Source: Siphonodentalium dalli (taxonomy: Eukaryota > Mollusca > Scaphopoda > Gadilida > Siphonodentaliidae). Taken from it: 64,000 nucleotides of DNA. The translations under genes and the position numbers were made by a program. How positions within the stretch are numbered: position 1 is the first letter of the stretch; each line of letters opens with the position of its first letter. The notes beneath the pieces were generated by a model. That model was not told where the DNA came from. It made no database searches and saw only the letters and a list, made by a program, of their open reading frames with translations. The DNA lies in contig CP136066.1 of the NCBI GenBank assembly GCA_032622095.1, positions 207,100,978-207,164,977 of the forward strand, in the 5' to 3' direction. Positions 1 through 11,099 of this stretch are shown piece after piece.

Positions 1-37
1 TTAATGGTCTTTAATACCCACAAGTCTTCAGTACCGA

Positions 38-428
38 TTAACCCTTCCATGACTGGAATTTTGCGAAAAACCTGTTCCAATGCATTCTCTTATATACGCG
101 CATCTCCCATTTGGAGCCTCGCCTATATAAGAGAATGTATTGGCCTAACATTATTTACCTTGAACTTGTAAGCCAGTGTATTTTCTTATATATGTGAGGC
201 TCTCTATTGAAATCCAAGATTCATAGCATAAGCAAACGAGTTCACCGCCAAATCGTTATAATTTGGTTAGGCAGCTATTCTGGGGTATTTGAGAAATCCA
301 AGATTCATAACGTAAGGAAACGAGTTCACCGCCAAATCTCTATTGGAGACTGTCATATATAAGAGAACGCACTGGCGCATATCTTTAATGCTGCACCAGC
401 TCAGCTCCCCTCATGATGAAGGGGTTAA
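38..428. mobile_element. TTAA-flanked MITE, family D (copy 1), with inner insertion
   Basis: TTAA at 38-41 and 425-428 bracket ends reading CCCTTCCATGACTGGA and TCATGATGAAGGGG. The inside holds degenerate copies of the palindromic GCCAATGCATTCTCTTATA core. A 127-base insertion at 210-336 is flanked by the 9-base duplication TCTCTATTG (201-209 and 337-345). The ends resemble piggyBac-type TTAA elements; no transposase is present. Confidence 0.7.
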
Positions 429-628
429 GAACTGATACTGTCATCTGATACAAAACATTTAGGAAAATATTTTGTCAGTTTTGAATTCGCGCAGCACGTA
501 TGTGAATTCTAATTAAGTGTGCGAATTTAAAACTGACTGAAAAATAGTACTGCACGAATTTATATAAATCTAACATGCTTGATTTCCCAAAGTGAAAGCT
601 TGATTGCTCAGGGGCCTTTAAAGGCTGT

Positions 629-729
629 CAAGCCTTGAAATAGGGTGTCTGTCATTTGCAGAATGAGGTTCCCAGAGGGTGAATTTAGACCTCATTCTGC
701 AAATGACAGACACACTATTTCAAGGCTTG
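629..729. mobile_element. Hairpin element, family I (copy 1)
   Basis: Inverted arms start CAAGCCTTGAAATAG and end CTATTTCAAGGCTTG, followed inward by GTCTGTCATTTGCAGAATGA. The centre is shortened, because the right arm lacks the CACCCTCTGGGG segment found in other copies. It is non-coding. Confidence 0.7.
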
Positions 730-916
730 TCAATGTTAACTGGGTGATATGTAATCTAAAATTCATTTATGTGCACCAAAGAATGCCTCATGCCGAAAGC
801 TCTGCATGAATGAGCGTTATTATGAGCATCATTTCAGTTTATATGGACTCAAATATTAGTGATACCATAACTGAAGTACATGTATACTAAACATACATTT
901 ATTTACCCAGTGAGCT

Positions 917-2492
917 TTAACCCTTTGAACCCGACTGGCCGCAAAAGCGGCCAGCCAGAAAACGTTCATACACCCGACTGGCCGCAAAAGCGGCCAGCAG
1001 CATTCAGTGACATCATACACCTATGTAGCATGTGTATACATGTTATAACCATTGGTATATCCACTTATATCTATGTAAATGATCCCAAGGAACTTCAGCA
1101 GTGCCATGGGTGCATGTGTATGAGTTTGTTGCCGACTAGTTGGGTAGAAAAACATGCGCACAGCGCAGAATTCAACAAACGTATATTATTTGAAGCGATT
1201 CGGGTAAAGCTCTACATTGTTGCCCGGTTCGCAGGATTGTAGAAAGACACCATTTCGATCACTCTTTTTGGTTTAAATTAGTATTGCATACATAATCAGT
1301 GTTCTGTCATATGTGAGGAAGGCGCACGCAGTTTCTTATTTGAGTCGATTTGTTTCGCGCATGCGCATAGGATAAAATGATAAATGTATGGATTTTTGTG
1401 AAATGATACAATCACATCAATGATCTCCATAGTACATAAATTTGCGTTATACAGCTGCACGTTTTGACATTGCACCAGAGTAGTACTGTGGAAATGGGTT
1501 GCATGGTCACAATACCATCTAGTCCGATCTACTTGCGCGTGCACATTACAAACACGTGGTCAAATCGTGCATTATTGAGCAATTATGTAAAGTTTAAGAC
1601 TCGTGGCACCATTTGAACATGACCATCACCGTGCCCTATAGGCGATGTCTAAAACGGGACGTAATGCCATTGAATGCACAGGGAAGTGGTGTCATTCGAT
1701 CACTTGGGCTATATGCTTAGCAACCATTGGTACCGTTAAATACAAACTACATGTAGGTTCAATCTTCTGACCTGATGTATCTCCAGTTTCACAATAGGGT
1801 ATTGACTGCAAAGAAAATGTCGTTTCTTAGCGCGGAATTATACGACTCTATAAGCTATAATTGCATTATACTTTCAGTTCCGGGTAGTTGCTTAGAAACC
1901 GTTACCAGGGAGTGATCGTATGGCAAAGTATACCGTTAAAAAAAAAATACACAGTAACCCATGGGAACATACCTGTAAAATTTCAGACCTGTAGCACCAT
2001 TTGAACATAACCATCAGCATGTGCATGCCAAGAATGTCTAAGTTGGGGCATAATACAATTGGATTCACAGGGCAATGGTGTCATTCGATCATTTGGGGTA
2101 TTTGCTTAGCAACCGTTGCTACCCTTAAATACAAGTTAGGATCAGACTTCTGGCCAGATATATCTCAAATTTCACAATAGGGTGTTGACTGCATCAAAAG
2201 CGCCATTTCCTTGGGCTGAATTACCACCGTAGAAGCTATAATTGTATTTTACTTTCAATATCGGGTAGATGCCTAGCAACCGTTACCAGGGAGTGACCAC
2301 GTGGCAATGTAACCAGATCGTAAAATAATCAGTGGTCCATGGGGAACATGCATCTAAAGTTTCAGAAATGTGACACCACTTGAACATAAACAACACCATA
2401 CATCTAAACACTGGCCACAATATAAAAAATACCACTGGGAGCCCAGGGTCAGGGTGTCGATCGTTGTGGGGAGCCAGGGTTCAAAGGGTTAA
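917..2492. mobile_element. TTAA-flanked 1.57-kb element, family G
   Basis: TTAA 917-920 and 2489-2492 flank ends CCCTTTGAACCC and GGTTCAAAGGG. The left end carries two copies of a small GC-rich stem (GGCCGCAAAAGCGGCC). The right half contains two tandem direct units of about 390 bases (about 1604-1990 and 1992-2375), each starting near a CACCATTTGAACAT motif. No transposase motif was recognised in the short open frames, so it is a non-autonomous element. Confidence 0.65.
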
Positions 2493-2570
2493 GCAGGACT
2501 TCAAAATATTAAATATTGTACATGTACTTATATTTGGTCCTATGAAAATTCCCACCATGTACTATTATTA

Positions 2571-3060
2571 TCCCCTGCCAAATTGAAAATTTGCGGGGTA
2601 TATAGGAATGGGTTCTGTCCGTCTGTCGTACCGTCCGTCTGTCCCGAATTTGTAAGAGTCATAACTTGAACAAATTTCAACGGATTTCAAAGATTTGTGG
2701 TATATGAGTTCTCCTGACCATTACCTAGAATGAGTTCGCAAGCCAGGTCCGGCCAGATATTTTTACCAGAGTTTTTGGACTTTGTTTATTATTTTTGTCG
2801 AATTTACCAAATAGCAAATAGACAACGTCACAGGGCTCATTTCCACAAATCTCAACGGATTTCAAAGATATTTGGTATATGAGTTCACCTGACCATTACC
2901 TAGAATGAGTTCGCAAGCCAGGTCCGTCCAGATATTTTTACCGGAGTTATTGGACTTTGTTTATTTTTTTGTGTGCAGAGTTATTGGACTTTGTTTATTG
3001 GTATATTCATTCCCATGACCAGTACCTAAAATGAGTTCGCAAGCCAGGCTTTTTGACAAA
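2571..3060 (+). repeat. Hairpin plus GTCC-run repeat, family L (copy 1)
   Basis: The element opens with a small stem-loop (CCCCTGCCAAATT...AATTTGCGGGG), followed by a GTCCGTCTGTCG-type run near 2626-2645. Its body has internal direct repeats of the phrase GAGTTCGCAAGCCAGGTCCG (near 2730, 2907 and 3032). The same hairpin-then-GTCC architecture recurs at 15194, 21055, 27238, 32806 and 42846. No coding capacity is seen. Confidence 0.55.
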
Positions 3061-3373
3061 ATCCCACCTCTTGTTTAGCACATACTGAGAACGCAAACAT
3101 TATTGAGAATGCACTTTCCCAACTGCACATTTCGGCGGGGGATACCGCTGTCTGCGACTGCTTGTTCAGATTATGAGAATATAGGTGTGATTTCCAGACA
3201 TCCATGACTCGTAAAACCACATATACTGTTCAAGCTTCTTATGGACTATCTCTTCCGGGCCATAATTACAACAGCAATATTATTTTTTATAAATCCCAAT
3301 TTCAAGACTACAAATAGCTATTTTAGGAATAAAATACATATAATGGAAGATTTGGGTATGTTATTTCTCTATA
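3061..3373. other. No recognised feature
   Basis: Unique-looking AT-rich intron or intergenic sequence. The short open frames show no domain. Confidence 0.5.
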
Positions 3374-3744
3374 TTAACCCTTTACCCAACAAACCGACCA
3401 AAAACGCCCAAATAAAGCTTCAACAGCCTAAAATATCTTCGGTCTGTCTCAATAACACCATACAAATATGGATATCATTGGAACCGGCTCATTGACCACA
3501 TTGCCCTGTGCCCTGTGCCCTGTGCCAATGCATTCTCTTATATATGCGAGTCGACCATAGGTCGCCTCGCATATATAAGAGAATGCATTGGCCTAAAAAA
3601 AATATATATTTTTTCTTACATTTGTTAACAATTAATATGTGTGAAGCCAATGCATTCTCTTATATATGCGAGGCGACCTATGGTCGACTCGCATATATAA
3701 GAGAATGCATTGGCACAGGGCCGCTCTGTTGGGTAAAGGGTTAA
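3374..3744 (+). mobile_element. TTAA-flanked MITE, family C (copy 1)
   Basis: TTAA 3374-3377 and 3741-3744 flank ends CCCTTTACCCAACA and TGTTGGGTAAAGGG. It holds two inverted copies of the palindromic core (about 3524-3593 and 3648-3714) separated by an AT-rich spacer. Length is 363 bases between the TTAA sites. No coding frame is seen. Confidence 0.8.
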
Positions 3745-3995
3745 GGCATGATAAAGTGGTTTATTTCCATCGTAAGATCGTGGTGAAATCGAAAGTTCAA
3801 ATGCAAATTGTCGTGATTACAGGGGGCTAACAAGATAGTTGCCCTTCTTGGTATGCTTTTCGATTGCTCTGATGGTTTTCGCTTGGATTTCTGTTCTAAA
3901 AATAGTCCATAAAACTGTCCCATGGATGCGATAAGAAATTCTAAATAAAATTTATATTAATTGATAGAAAATTTTCTGGACAGGTGTCCTCGATT

Positions 3996-4119
3996 CAAGC
4001 CTTGAAATAGTGTGTCTGTCATTTGCAGAATGAGGTCCCCAGAGGGTTAATTTAGTGTACCAAATTCACCCTCTGGGGACCTCATTCTGCAAATGACAGA
4101 CACACTATTTCAAGGCTTG
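3996..4119. mobile_element. Hairpin element, family I (copy 2)
   Basis: A nearly perfect inverted repeat from CAAGCCTTGAAATAG to CTATTTCAAGGCTTG, with inner arms GGTCCCCAGAGGGT and CCCTCTGGGGACC. It can fold into a stem of roughly 55 bp. Confidence 0.8.
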
Positions 4120-4338
4120 CTTGGAATCTATATAAAACTTTCTAGGAAGAGATAGACCATATTTAATAATGTATATAAATATATCCCATGAATTTCTATA
4201 TACAGGAAAGTTATATTCCGGGAATATATGATACAGCTCTTCTTGACTGAACCCCTAATTTAATTATGATTATGTCTGTTTTGTAGTACATAGCGGGATT
4301 AACTGTACTACATTTATGTTGGACTGGAGAAATAAGAT

Positions 4339-4551
4339 TTAACCTTTCCATGACTGGAGCTTGCTGAATTTTTGGTGAAAACCCTGTGCCAATGCATTCT
4401 CTTATATATGTGAGTCTCCCATAGGGAGATTCATATTTACATTGATCTTACTTGTAAGCCAGTGCATTCCCTTATATCGGTATATGCGAGGCTCCTCATG
4501 GGATATTTAATGCTGCACCAGCACAGCCTCCATCATCAAAGGGTATCATTT
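4339..4551. mobile_element. TTAA MITE, family D (copy 2), degraded right end
   Basis: TTAA 4339-4342 is followed by CCTTTCCATGACTGGAGC. The palindromic core module follows, and the right end CAAAGGGT has lost its TTAA. Confidence 0.55.
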
Positions 4552-5287
4552 TGGTTATTGACCCTGCTCGTCATGTATGCGCCAAGCTTCAGGTCGTGTA
4601 TATGTTATAGGTAACATGCATACGTGTGACCTCACAGATAATTTACAATACCGTGTTGCAGTAAACATTTTTCAGCAGATACACTTTTTTCTGAAAATTT
4701 ATATTATTTTCTGTGGGGTTTTTGTATGTTTCATGTACCATTGATGTTTTTTTTTATAAAAGACATTTCGTACCCTATGGCAGAAACATTGCCAGGGTTC
4801 TGGGCATTTCACCAGGTATCTGGTCCTTTTGTACCATGATTATTTTGATGATTTGTAATTTATCATATCATGTATCAAACATTTCTTGTATAACGCACAC
4901 ATATCACAAAGCTTTCAAGGCACTTAACAAACATATTAAATTCAATAACAAATTTACAGATCAAGCATGCGATAATTATGTAGCCCGCGATGAAAGCATG
5001 TACATGTATATTAGTTTCTAGCCCACATGTTCAGAATGATGTTCAGTTAATAAGTGAGTTTTCAAAAGACCGTTGAGTTCATCAGGACAGTTTTGGTTAT
5101 TCTATATTAAATGGTAGAGAATTTCAGAGTTGGCCCAGGTATAGAATACGATATGTCCCTCAATCTACTATCAACCTTTGGGTATATGCTAGGAGCATAA
5201 ATCCTCAGATCTGAGAGGCCTTGGTGGTACATTCACATTTATTTTATCATTGAGGTATTGTGGTACACATTTTTTTGGCGACTTGTA
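4552..5287. other. No recognised feature
   Basis: AT-rich sequence without a supported gene. A frame of about 100 codons here has no recognisable domain and no conserved context. Confidence 0.5.
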
Positions 5288-5445
5288 CAGTAATGCTCTA
5301 ATTAATCGACCTCTTAACCACTCTTAACCACTCTTAAGCCGAGAGCTTTCCGATGAATGGCAACATGCCATATTTCCGACTAAATCCTGAAAAGTTACCC
5401 ATAATTCCTCTGTGGTTAAGAGGTCGATTAATTAGAGCATTACTG
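5288..5445. mobile_element. Hairpin MITE, family A (copy 1), left arm deleted
   Basis: Starts CAGTAATGCTCTAATTAATC and ends GATTAATTAGAGCATTACTG with flanking TA. Most of the left inner arm is missing and a short CTCTTAACCA duplication sits at the break. The TA target and mirrored ends suggest a Tc1/mariner-type non-autonomous element. Confidence 0.7.
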
Positions 5446-5734
5446 TAAGTCATTGTGAGCATCTTGAACTTTTTCTGCTTGGAAACCTGAACCAATGTAG
5501 CGTGTATAATGTCTCGGTAATATTCGTAACATGCATCTCATAAGTTTATGAATATTTACCTGATCGTTTGGAAGAATCTTTTCCTTTGATCTCAAATGGC
5601 TGATCGTCATATACATGTACCGGTAGGCTAATTTATGGAACTTATAGGGGAAGGAAACCCTCAACAATTCAGGCTGTAAATATAATTAGCATATCAACCT
5701 CGGTGCGATAAAACACCTCTCATTTCTCAGTTAT

Positions 5735-5880
5735 TGATTTATTGATTATAATAATGTGATACATTGATGGAAAGAGCTCTTAGAGCTCTTTCCATCAATG
5801 TATCACATTATTATAATCAATAAATTTGAAAAATGATCAAGGAAATATGGGTTGATACAAAAATCGGACTTGGCACTGAA
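5735..5880. mobile_element. Palindromic element, family B (copy 2), partial
   Basis: Contains a near-perfect palindrome centred on AGAGCTCTTAGAGCTCT, followed by the right-end sequence ATCGGACTTGGCACTGAAA. The left terminal segment and the right TTAA are missing compared with the full copy at 34661. Confidence 0.6.
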
Positions 5881-6138
5881 ACACCCCCACTTATGGCTTT
5901 ACTCATCCTTAGTACAGATATTTATAAAGGCTGTCACAATAAAATCATTTTGGTGCATTTGTTTGTTATTCTGCACAAAATTCCAGCAATCACAGCCTAA
6001 TAAAGACAACCTTTCACGATTTAATCTATATTAATTTATTCACAACAGATAATTTGTTATTGTGTACAGCAAACATTCACTGCAGTTTTATTTAATTTCA
6101 TATATAAAAACACATGTTTGATACAATATGCTACTCTA

Positions 6139-6242
6139 AGAGCTTTCCGATGAATGGCAACAAGCCATATTTCCGACTAAATCCTGAAAAATTATCCATA
6201 ATTCTGCTGTGGTTAAGGAGTCGATTATTAAGGACATTACTG
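6139..6242. mobile_element. Hairpin MITE, family A (copy 2), right half only
   Basis: Only the right arm is present, from AGAGCTTTCCGATGAATGGC to the terminal CATTACTG. Confidence 0.7.
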
Positions 6243-6872
6243 TAATCAGACACACTATTTATATATGGGTCTGTAGTTAACTGAGACTGTTTTAGAGCTA
6301 AATGAGAATCAGTGGGTAAAAGTTAGAAACGTAAGGAGTCATAAACGCACAATAGTTTTTTAGACATAGTTGCATTGAAAATACCCATAATACATGCAGA
6401 TTTAAAGTGATGTGAAACACTCCAGTAGGGTGATCAAATATAAATGGAGAATAATTTTGCTCAAAGTAGTTATGTTTACGAATATTAATCAAAATTGACA
6501 ACACACACTGTCATTCTTATATATTAATTAAATACAATGACTCTTGATGGCAGAATCATTTACGGTAGTTTATTGCCAATAGTTGAGTCCCGAATCAAGA
6601 TGTAAATATTTACAATTATTGAGCATACTTCAGACAATGTATTCTATGGAGTGGTATGGTCGATTTTTTCGAAATTTTCCGCAATGTTAGTAGAATGCTA
6701 CATTCGCCATGTTGGCATAGAGCCTGAATACTAAATTCTAAGTTTCACACACTCGAACAAGTCCATAATTTGTCTTTAATCCCCCTTTGACATTGTCATG
6801 TAATATGATCATGCAAAATATATGTCTGGTGTTGTCCCAAATAAGAAGTCCTTTCTCTCCTTGTCCTTTCAG
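6243..6872. other. Intron upstream of first FLYWCH exon; nothing else recognised
   Basis: No repeat end or coding domain is clear, except that about 6395-6480 resembles, in inverse orientation, about 40615-40681 (a dispersed repeat). The last 20 bases are the polypyrimidine tract of the acceptor at 6871-6872. Confidence 0.5.
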
Positions 6873-7094
6873 TATGGTGGGAACAATCCAGTTTATATAG
6901 AAATCACACAATCTGAGACTGGTCGCCAACGAGCGTGGTACAACAGTTATTGGTATGGGAGAAATAAGCTGAGAGGAGAGTGGTGTGCATGGCAGTGTGG
7001 CAGTTATGGCCCTGATGGCAAGCGATGCTCATCCAGAATAACAACTAAAGGAAATCGGCTTATTAATGTCAACCATCACCCTCATAATCATTAA
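6873..7094 (+). CDS. FLYWCH-type zinc-finger terminal exon 1
   Basis: A 3'-terminal coding exon of 73 codons plus stop. A CT-rich tract ending in TTTCAG precedes base 6873, and the frame is open from the first base in phase 0. The peptide has the FLYWCH-like signature: a Tyr/Trp-rich centre (WYGRN), then EWCAWQC, a Cys about ten residues on followed by SRI, and a terminal PHNH that supplies the paired histidines. FLYWCH fingers are known as protein- or DNA-interaction modules, notably at the alternative C-termini of Drosophila mod(mdg4). No usable ATG belongs to the exon itself, so it must be spliced to an upstream exon not in the window. It is paralogous to the exon at 10174 (about 49 of 73 residues identical by manual count). 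A possible poly(A) signal AATAAA lies at 7613-7618. Expression is inferred, not shown. Confidence 0.82.
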   Translation, partial: YGGNNPVYIEITQSETGRQRAWYNSYWYGRNKLRGEWCAWQCGSYGPDGKRCSSRITTKGNRLINVNHHPHNH

Positions 7095-7117
7095 AAATAT
7101 ATATATATATATATGAC
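7089..7117. repeat. AT dinucleotide repeat
   Basis: A short (TA)n run starts directly after the stop of the FLYWCH exon. Confidence 0.8.
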
Positions 7118-7902
7118 ATAATCTGGAACATTGGATGTTTCGTAAATGTACGTATCCGGAATGTATTATCTCTAAATGTGGAAGTAGGCATGTCTGATGT
7201 CTGTGTCAGCGAAAATGAATGTGTGTACTGAATGTGGGTCACAGCACTGACACGCCATGAATATTCTCGAAACAACCTGAACAGTTGGGCAATATCCATA
7301 GCGATGGCACATTTTGCAGACCAATATATGCATGCGCCTGAGTGATGACGAAACAGGTCAAAATGGACGGTGAAGACATTCGTGCATTTTGTTTCGATCT
7401 GTTGCAGCGTTGACATGAACCTATTGTTATGTTCGTAAATCCGGTCAAGGAAAAAAAACTTTGATATAGCAAAACTCTTACTCAAAGGTCTTCTTGAGAG
7501 GATGATGTACCTATATGAGGCTAAGCCAATGCTAGTATACATGTATGTGCAAGACATGGAAGATATCATCTATGTTTGTAACAATGACATTGACACTGGC
7601 TGTTGGAATTTGAATAAAATATGGAACTTCCGTTATATATATCTGTGTGGCCTCACTTTCATATTTGTATACAGCTCTCTTAACTCAGATTGTTTGGCTT
7701 TGGAAATCCGCTATGACAACCCTTTGCCACGGCCCAGTTTGCTTCAGAAAATTACTTTGACATTGCCAATTGCCGTAGCCAATTATGAAGGCTGTTGTTC
7801 CCTTTGTTTCCATAATATGGGGTCCAGCTGCACATATAAGAAAAGTGGGTAGACAATGAAGGTCACAGGAGGACAATAATGTAACTACTGCTTGAACCAA
7901 TT
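7118..7902. other. No recognised feature (possible 3' UTR then intron)
   Basis: It may include the 3' UTR of the preceding exon up to AATAAA at 7613-7618. Open frames of 70-166 codons on both strands overlap each other and show no domain. Confidence 0.4.
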
Positions 7903-9247
7903 ACTGTAAAATCCTTTTTATTCGTGGGGGTTCATTATTCGTTGATTTCGTGGTTCGACCCAACCACGAAATCTAAACCCAACGAAATAATTGACTCGGA
8001 GAAAATCTCAATATATGAAATCGAAATGAATATCGGGCATGAAGTTTGTTTTCGACATGTCGTAAAATGGGTTTACAAAAACACGGAAGACGAGATGAAA
8101 CGTAATTTTCGCCACCGTAATGTAAATACTCGCAACGCTTTAATTTTTTAGATGGTTGCCGTGATCATTTGCCAACAATCGTGTCGACGGCACCGTTCAT
8201 GACTTGCGTTGCAGCAGCATATTGTACTTCACTGATAATTTTTGGATCGGGAAGACCAGCAGTGTCCGGAGATCGAGTTTCGACTTTTCCACATTTTAAA
8301 CACGGAAGTGAGAGACATAAAAGTTTGTTAGGGGCTTATTCATAATTATTTGTATATAACACAGTCTGCTCCCTGCCATAATAATTTGTATAAACAAAGC
8401 GTACTGAATTGATCTCTTAATAAAGGCTAATGGTTTCATCATGCGCAGGTTACATACAACAATAAATTACTATACCTCACTAGTGTACGTGTGAAATGAA
8501 GCCAATAGCTATTAGTACATTGATTGTGTGATGCCCTTTCGGCACTGGATATCTGGTGGCCCGATATCTCAATAATGTCCAGTCTCATTGATGTCAGAAA
8601 CCTGCTATTGTACAGGGTTCATACAGGCCTTGAAAAGTACTTGAATTTTTCGCTTGTATTGGAAAGTCCTTGAATGAATTTTATTCCTTGAAAAGTACTT
8701 GAATTCTAGTCATCGCGGAGTTTGATAGGGGAAACAACCGATTCAGTGTCATTTGATCTCGGACTTTTTCTCGGGAACACAAATCGAACACAAGTACAGC
8801 GAACTGATGCCTCACTTCATTATGTTTAGCTAGAAGCGCGTAAAGTGATGATGTGTATGCAACTATACCTAACCGGTACTGCATGAATTCGTGACGTGTG
8901 CGCATGTTGTTTTGTTTGTAAAAGCACGTGCTTTTCTGAGAAATAATTTTTCGCTTTGCAAGTTCTTTTCATCTTCCAACAATGGGGAAATGTACTTTCA
9001 ACAATCAATGGTTGAACAGGCCAGAATACGCACAATGGGTCTGACCTCAGCAAGCAGTGTTTTTCAGCCTTGAAAGTGGCCTTGAATTGGCCTTGAATTT
9101 TATCTGTCCTTGCCTGTATGAACCCTGTTGTAGGAGCTGTTGATGAAGATAAATATGACACCTGATCCACGAATTCATGTCCCCACGAATAGCCTTTTTA
9201 TAAGAAACCACGGAAATTGAGGTCGACGAAATTAAAGCCAATCACAG
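7903..9247. mobile_element. Possible inverted-terminal element with TTCGTGG ends
   Basis: The left end reads TTACTGTAAAATCC...TTCGTGGGGG. The right end, read in reverse, gives TACTGTGATTGGC...TTCGTGGGGAC. Mirrored ACTGT/TTCGTGG/TTTCGTGG words resemble a common mollusc MITE type. The interior is mostly unrecognised and hosts the insertion at 8613-9127. The element could instead be two separate fragments. Confidence 0.4.
8613..9127. mobile_element. hAT-like MITE with CAGGGTTCATACAGGC ends
   Basis: Inverted ends CAGGGTTCATACAGGC and GCCTGTATGAACCCTG, with sub-terminal CCTTGAA repeats (CTTGAAAAGTACTTGAAT, GGCCTTGAATTGGCC). CAGGG termini are typical of hAT elements. The flanking 8-mers are only partly alike, so the target duplication is uncertain. 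Confidence 0.6.
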
Positions 9248-9384
9248 TAGACCCAATACTAACTGGCTGACCATGGTTCCTTGTAGCGTTACACATGAAT
9301 GCAGATTCACACAAATATAGGCTCATATGTCATAGAAATCAAATAGATAATTCAAAGTATATACAGCCTAAATTTGGTGGGGGT

Positions 9385-9461
9385 GTAGAGGGTAGCATTA
9401 CTAAATTCACCCTCTAGGGACCTCATTCTGCAAATATCAGACATCATATTTCTAGACTTGA
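9385..9461. mobile_element. Hairpin element, family I (copy 3), one arm
   Basis: A single diverged arm with TTCACCCTCTAGGGACC and CATTCTGCAAAT. Confidence 0.5.
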
Positions 9462-9534
9462 GCATCACAGTCTGAAAATGCATCCCATCAAATTGATTTG
9501 CTCTAATGTTTTTCCACATTAAACTTTGAATTTC

Positions 9535-9725
9535 TTCCCCTGCCTACCAATGGCTCCAAATTTCAGTGCTTCCCTGCCCACCAATGGCTCTGAATTTCAG
9601 TGCTTCCCTGCCTACCAAAGGCTCCGCAGTAAGTTTTCCCTGCCTACCAAGGGCTCCGCAGTAAATCTTTCCTGTCTCTAACGGCACTGCAGTAAATCTT
9701 CACTGCCTACAAATGGCTCCGTATT
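9535..9725. repeat. Imperfect tandem repeat, about 35-bp unit
   Basis: About six diverged units built around CCCTGCCTACCAATGGCTCC, some ending GCAGTAAATC. Confidence 0.7.
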
Positions 9726-9758
9726 AGACTTATAGGTATAAAAAAGCATCCCATATAA

Positions 9759-10055
9759 TTATTCTTGAGATCCAATGATGACAACATCCAGATGGTTCCA
9801 AACATAATACACCTGTCTGTTGTTATTGGTCCGTCTAGGAACCTGTCCATCCATCTGTATAGCCATCTGTCCATTCTCATTTTCATTTCCAGATGATAAC
9901 CTTAGTAGTCTGAACTGAATAGCATGAAATTTTGTATGTGAGTTTACTAGCCCAACATACAGGTCAAGTTCGAATTTGGGTTCCGCCTGCCAATTTTCAC
10001 CAAAGTTATGGCCCTTTGTTGGAATTTTTGCCACACCCTAGCGATGCTCATGTTA
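9759..10055 (+). repeat. Family L repeat fragment
   Basis: Shares TTCCAGATGATAAC, GTGAGTTTACTA and CACCCTAGC-type phrases with the body at 43430-43600. The hairpin start is absent. Confidence 0.5.
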
Positions 10056-10173
10056 AATCTGACATTCTATACAAATTTTAGGAGTGGTTTAGTTGTTTTT
10101 TATTGATTTAGTTGTTTGTAACCTACAAACAATTTTCCCAAATGAGTAGTGTTTTCTCTCCTTGTCCTTTCAG

Positions 10174-10395
10174 TTTGTTGGGGACAATCCAGTTTATTTA
10201 GAAATCACACAAACTGCGAGGGGTAGTCAACAAGCTCGATATGACGGTCAGTGGTATTGGAGAAATAAAAGGAGAGGCGATTGGTGTGCTTGGCAGTGTG
10301 GAAATTATGGCTGTGATGGTAGGAGGTGCCCATCCAGAATATCAACTAAAGGAAATCGGCTTTTTAATGTCAACAATCAACCTCATAATCATTAA
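10174..10395 (+). CDS. FLYWCH-type zinc-finger terminal exon 2
   Basis: 73 codons plus stop, the same length as the exon at 6873. The acceptor CAG is at 10171-10173, and the last 21 intron bases before both exons are identical, so the duplication that made the pair included intron sequence. Phase 0 from the first base. It shares the motifs DWCAWQCG, RRCPSRI and PHNH with its sister, and differs by charged replacements in the Tyr/Trp-rich middle and an extra Cys between the two finger cysteines. It has no own start codon, so it needs an upstream common exon. By analogy with mod(mdg4) it would give the protein isoform a different C-terminal interaction surface. No clear AATAAA lies close downstream. 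Confidence 0.82.
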   Translation, partial: FVGDNPVYLEITQTARGSQQARYDGQWYWRNKRRGDWCAWQCGNYGCDGRRCPSRISTKGNRLFNVNNQPHNH

Positions 10396-10649
10396 AAAAT
10401 TAAAGATGGAACTGAAATTAGCTTTTCAACTGACAGTACCCATGTTCTTGGATATCACATAATGATTTTATCCCAACAACAATTTACAACAATAAGCCTA
10501 CAATATCAAGTTTGGTTGGTAGATGTTTTGTTCCTTTTTATTAAATTACAAAAGAACTAGCCAATATTAAAGTAATACAAAATGACAAATTAATATTTTA
10601 TGCCACTATATATAAAGCATTTACCGGTACAATGCAGACTTATGTGACC
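10396..10649. other. Unassigned sequence, possibly 3' UTR of FLYWCH exon 2
   Basis: AT-rich, with no repeat end or domain recognised. Confidence 0.3.
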
Positions 10650-11041
10650 TTTAAGATGCATGATCCGATTTAACGCTTCTAAATTACTATTTCTTCAGCT
10701 TCAGGAGTAACATGTTAGATTTGAGTCGAGGAACCCACTCATCAAAGCCTAGAATTATCAGTTTTTGAATTTTAAAATCAGTTATTTTTCACCACCTCGA
10801 AAATTTGGCGGCCTGGCAAATATTTGACAAATGCCGACCGCCATACTCATGATAACAAATTGCGTTGAACAAAATGTTGATATATAAAACTTTTTGGGCA
10901 ATTTTAAACTATAGTTGACAGTGTTTAGCATCATTTTTTGGCAATTAATCGATTTTGATAACTGAAGCGGCATTTCAAGAAATGTTGTTGTTGTTGGGAT
11001 CTGATGATATGGCGACGATCAAATCGGATTCTGTACCTTAA
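10650..11041 (-). mobile_element. TTAA-flanked MITE, family J (copy 1)
   Basis: Runs between TTAA sites with ends GATGCATGATCCGATTTAAC and AATCGGATTCTGTACC. The inside has the family phrases GGAACCCACTCATCAAAGC, CAATTAATCGATTTTGATAA and TGTTGTTGGGATCTGATGAT. Confidence 0.75.
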
Positions 11042-11099
11042 CATTCCAGTAAAAAAATGATCTTGTATAACAATAATTTGCATACTTGTACATCATCTA

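Noticed and set aside
1-6872. BTB or other common 5' exon inside the window
   Set aside because: No frame with BTB-like sequence or a donor-bounded exon was found, so the common exon is presumed to lie to the left.
7502-7852. 116-codon frame with a Cys-rich end (GCCSLCFHNMGSSC)
   Set aside because: No recognised domain, no acceptor at its start, and overlapping frames on the other strand.
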